From Natronospiraceae bacterium (lineage in GTDB: Bacteria > Pseudomonadota > Gammaproteobacteria > Natronospirales > Natronospiraceae), in assembly GCA_007133205.1 (NCBI GenBank), contig SLND01000154.1:1-37330 (forward strand): DNA of 37,330 bases. Direction: 5' to 3'. Shown here one piece after another: positions 34,843 to 37,330 of this stretch. The notes beneath the pieces are model-generated. The model did no database searches. It saw only the letters and a list, made by a program, of their open reading frames with translations, and was not told where the DNA came from. Positions within the stretch are counted from its first letter, which is position 1, and each line of letters opens with the position of its first letter. Both the position numbers and the translations under genes were made by a program.

Positions 34843-36690
34843 TCAGCGAATCACGCAGGTGTCACAGAAATAATACTCATGGTTGGGGTCGTTGAAGGAC
34901 TCCATCTGCCTGAAATCCTCTTTCAGTTGCTCGAGCAGCTGGCGTTGCGGATTCTGATGCAGACGCTGCTCGATCACATCCGGACCCACAATACGGGCCA
35001 GGCTCATGGCCGCATCACCGAGGAAGCTCTCCCAGAATCCGGGGCGGTGCTCGATGAAGCGCGGCTGCCAATCCTCGATTTCCGCCATTGCCGCCGCACT
35101 TTCCAGGGCGTCATTCAGGTCACCCAGCTCATCCACGAGGCCGGCCCGGTGGGCGTCGGTCCCGCTCCAGACCCGGCCACGGGCAACATCATCCACCTCG
35201 GAAACGGACATGTCCCGGTGATGGGCCACCTTCTCGATGAAGTCGTCATAACCGTGCTGTATGCCGCTCTCCATCATCCGGCGCAGGCCCTCGTTCATGT
35301 GCCGATCCACGCGGAAGGCACCGGCCAGCTCGGTGGTGCCCACACCATCGGTACTGATCCCGATCTTGTCCAGGGTCCCCTCGAAGGTCGGGAACATGGA
35401 AAGAATGCCGATGGAGCCGGTCACCGTGGTCGGGTGGGCCCAGATTTCATCCGCCGACATGGAAATCCAGTAGCCACCGGAGGCCGCGGTCGAACCCATG
35501 GACACGACCACGGGGATACCCTTCTCCTGGGTGATCTCGATTTCACGCAGGATCACGTCGGATGCGAATGCGCTGCCACCGGGGCTGTCCACGCGTAAGA
35601 CCAGTGCCGCCAGATCACTGTCTTCGCGAGCCTCGCGGATCAGGCGTGCGGTGGAGTCGCCGCCGATGGTCCCGGGTGACTGGCTGCCATCCATGATCTG
35701 TCCCACGGCCAGCACCACGCCGATTTCATCCCCGCGACGGCGCTTGCGCTTGTCCTTTCGCGCCTCCAGGTAATTGCTCATCCCGATATGCTTGTAACCG
35801 TGATTGTCGTCTTCACCGACGACCTCAATCAGCCGCTCACGCATTTCATCCCGGGGAATGAGGGCGTCCACCAGACCGGCTTCATAGGCCATTGCGGCCG
35901 TATCCCCACCAGCCTCGTCCAGCAGATCCGGCATTTCGTCCACATAGGCCTGGATGGTGTCGGAGTCAATGCCACGACGATCACCGGTATCCGCTTTCCA
36001 GTTCTCCCACAGATCGGTGAGGTAGGCGAGACGGGCTTCCCGGTCCTCGGGTGACATGTCATCGCGGGTATAGGGCTCGACAAAGGACTTGTATTCCCCG
36101 ACTCGGAAGACATTCCACTCCGCATCCAGGAGATCAATCGCCTGCTTGTAGTAGTTGCGATAGGTATCGAATCCTGAAATCAGGATCTGCCCCGAGGGAT
36201 GCATGAAGACCTCGTCCGCCTGGGCGGCAAGGTAATACTGGGACTGGCTGAAACCATCACCGATGGCGTAAACCGGCTTTTCGGATTCTCGGAAGTCCTC
36301 GATGGCATCAGCAATGTCCTGCAGCTTGCTGAGCCCCCCACCGTGAAGATCGCGCAGCTGCAGTACCAGCGCATCAATCCGATCATCGTCCCTGGCCATT
36401 CGGATACTCTCGGTCACGTCACGCACCAGGGTCTCGGGGCGTTCCTGGCCGAACATCCGGTCCATGGCCTGCTCAAAGGGCGTTCCCGTCTCCTGGTCCA
36501 CCAGCATGCCCGAGGGATTCACCACCAGGGCGGCGCCCCGCGGCACCTCTGGCCGATCACTTGAAACAAGCATCAGGAGGACGATCAGAAGGAGACCGAA
36601 AAACAGGAAATTAAGAAGGATCTGGCGGGTAAGATTCACCCCCCACCATATGCGGCTCAGAATGCCGCCCAGATTGGATGACTGACTCAT
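34843..36690 (-). CDS. sppA: Signal peptide peptidase SppA, 67-kDa type
   Basis: A 615-residue inner-membrane serine protease that degrades cleaved signal peptides in the periplasm. It has one N-terminal membrane anchor (about 22-43) and duplicated ClpP-like halves. The general-base lysine K201 is in the N-terminal half (VGEYKSFVEPYTRDDMSPE), and the nucleophile S404 in the C-terminal half (GSTAASGGYWIS), the two-domain arrangement of E. coli SppA. An odd feature is a C-terminal tail with YFCDTCVIR, a CxxC at the very end. GGGAG seven bases upstream supports the start. An intrinsic terminator follows at 34811-34780. Confidence 0.96.
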   Translation of the reverse strand: MSQSSNLGGILSRIWWGVNLTRQILLNFLFFGLLLIVLLMLVSSDRPEVPRGAALVVNPSGMLVDQETGTPFEQAMDRMFGQERPETLVRDVTESIRMARDDDRIDALVLQLRDLHGGGLSKLQDIADAIEDFRESEKPVYAIGDGFSQSQYYLAAQADEVFMHPSGQILISGFDTYRNYYKQAIDLLDAEWNVFRVGEYKSFVEPYTRDDMSPEDREARLAYLTDLWENWKADTGDRRGIDSDTIQAYVDEMPDLLDEAGGDTAAMAYEAGLVDALIPRDEMRERLIEVVGEDDNHGYKHIGMSNYLEARKDKRKRRRGDEIGVVLAVGQIMDGSQSPGTIGGDSTARLIREAREDSDLAALVLRVDSPGGSAFASDVILREIEITQEKGIPVVVSMGSTAASGGYWISMSADEIWAHPTTVTGSIGILSMFPTFEGTLDKIGISTDGVGTTELAGAFRVDRHMNEGLRRMMESGIQHGYDDFIEKVAHHRDMSVSEVDDVARGRVWSGTDAHRAGLVDELGDLNDALESAAAMAEIEDWQPRFIEHRPGFWESFLGDAAMSLARIVGPDVIEQRLHQNPQRQLLEQLKEDFRQMESFNDPNHEYYFCDTCVIR

Positions 36691-36853
36691 TTGTGAACTC
36701 CCGGCGCTGTCTGCTTTGCTGCCAAAAACAGAATCTGACCCTCATCCCTCAATCAGGGAAAAGGTCTGATGTTGAGTGTGCGGATGTTTCGCATCCATCC
36801 AGCCCGAGCATAATACCGGGCCGGCCCACGTGAGGGAAAGCTGGCGACGGGAA

Positions 36854-36882
36854 GCCTGTCCCGGGCAGAGCCCGGGACAGGC
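36854..36882 (-). terminator. Perfect 13-bp hairpin after the DUF6502 gene
   Basis: GCCTGTCCCGGGC pairs exactly with GCCCGGGACAGGC around a three-base loop. It lies 15 bases past the stop of the minus-strand gene at 36898 and before sppA. There is no clear T-run. Confidence 0.6.
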
Positions 36883-36897
36883 GGGGACATTGCGAAC

Positions 36898-37330
36898 TCA
36901 GTACTCGAAGGTAACCATTACCGCGCCGGCGCGACAGACCTTGCCACCAGGGCCTGGTTCTTCGGCAAGCTTGTGGTCAAGTGGCTGCAGGACGGCCGGA
37001 GCTTCTTCCCGGGCAAACTCGCGCAATCGCTCGACGGCCGGTCCATCCACACTGACCTCCCGCGCCACCAGGCCATGAAAATGGGGTCCCCCCGCTTCCT
37101 GCCAATGCCGGTCCACACTGTGGATTACCGCCTCCACGGCCTCGCCGAGGAAGTGCAGCTTGTCCTGATCTTCCCGGCCCAATTCAGTCTGCTCCCGCAC
37201 AACCAGGCGCAGGCGCCCATCGTCCAGGCGGGCGGTGGCCTGCATCCGTTCCAGTTCGTCCATCACCGCACGCGGCGGGGCATCCCCGCTGTAGCGGCGG
37301 ACCAGATCGATGAAATTGGGCTCGGCCCTG
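36898..37330 (-). CDS. DUF6502 family protein, C-terminal part (runs off window)
   Basis: About 143 residues are visible and the frame stays open to the window edge, so the true start lies outside; the internal GTG and ATG near 37266 are not the start. The visible part includes NFIDLVRRYSGDAPPRAVMD (a helix-turn-helix-like block), LVVREQTELGREDQDKLHFLG and a C-terminal CRAGAVMVTFEY. The order and spacing recall DUF6502 proteins of Xanthomonadales and relatives, whose N-terminal half is DNA-binding-like and whose role is unknown. The assignment is from pattern memory. The stop TGA at 36900 is followed by a perfect hairpin. Confidence 0.68.
   Translation of the reverse strand, partial: RAEPNFIDLVRRYSGDAPPRAVMDELERMQATARLDDGRLRLVVREQTELGREDQDKLHFLGEAVEAVIHSVDRHWQEAGGPHFHGLVAREVSVDGPAVERLREFAREEAPAVLQPLDHKLAEEPGPGGKVCRAGAVMVTFEY

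Overview
The window is about 37 kb of GC-rich, densely coding chromosomal DNA from a gammaproteobacterium. Gene content (lexA-imuA-imuB, 67-kDa-type SppA, Hsp15, a DUF6502 protein, kbl-tdh) would fit a Xanthomonadales- or Wenzhouxiangella/Chromatiales-like lineage; that placement is inference from gene content only. I see no rRNA, tRNA, CRISPR array, prophage or intact insertion sequence.

Layout. 1-5.2 kb (minus strand): SOS operon lexA-imuA-imuB behind a LexA-box promoter, followed by an M28 peptidase, a diaminopropionate ammonia-lyase-like PLP enzyme and the start of a small membrane protein cut by the window edge. 5.3-8.3 kb (minus): a membrane histidine kinase and an NtrC-class sigma-54 activator, translationally coupled. 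8.5-12.2 kb (plus): six tandem genes for small exported acidic DUF4168 proteins. 12.4-13.0 kb: an ankyrin-repeat protein. 13-16.7 kb: a CHASE-PAS-GAF-PAS-GGDEF-EAL protein. 16.9-21.7 kb (minus): L-serine deaminase and bifunctional PutA. 21.9-23.5 kb: a BlaI/BlaR1-like repressor and M56 peptidase-TonB pair with its own operators. 23.6-26.1 kb: a DUF456 membrane protein and a GAF-GGDEF-EAL protein. 26.2-28.7 kb: isocitrate dehydrogenase, a 200-bp inverted-repeat element, a Nudix hydrolase and Hsp15. 28.7-31.0 kb: a cyclopropane-fatty-acid-synthase-like methyltransferase with two membrane proteins. 31.1-34.8 kb (plus): kbl-tdh threonine degradation and a lipoprotein M48 protease with TPRs. 34.8-37.3 kb (minus): SppA and a DUF6502 gene cut by the window edge.

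Most interesting system. Each of the four DUF4168 transcription units is preceded by a sigma-54-type -24/-12 element (TGGCAYG-N4-HTGCW), and 88-131 bp further upstream each carries a 17-bp TGT-N11-ACA motif placed like an enhancer site for a sigma-54 activator. The kinase/NtrC pair is transcribed divergently from the first unit. The sequence therefore suggests a self-contained sensor / activator / multi-copy secreted-effector regulon whose effector family has no known function.

Other themes are amino-acid catabolism (Ser, Pro, Thr, possibly diaminopropionate), envelope proteolysis (M28, M48, M56, SppA) and c-di-GMP turnover. Many starts were moved downstream of the longest open frame because a clear Shine-Dalgarno sequence or signal peptide decides them.
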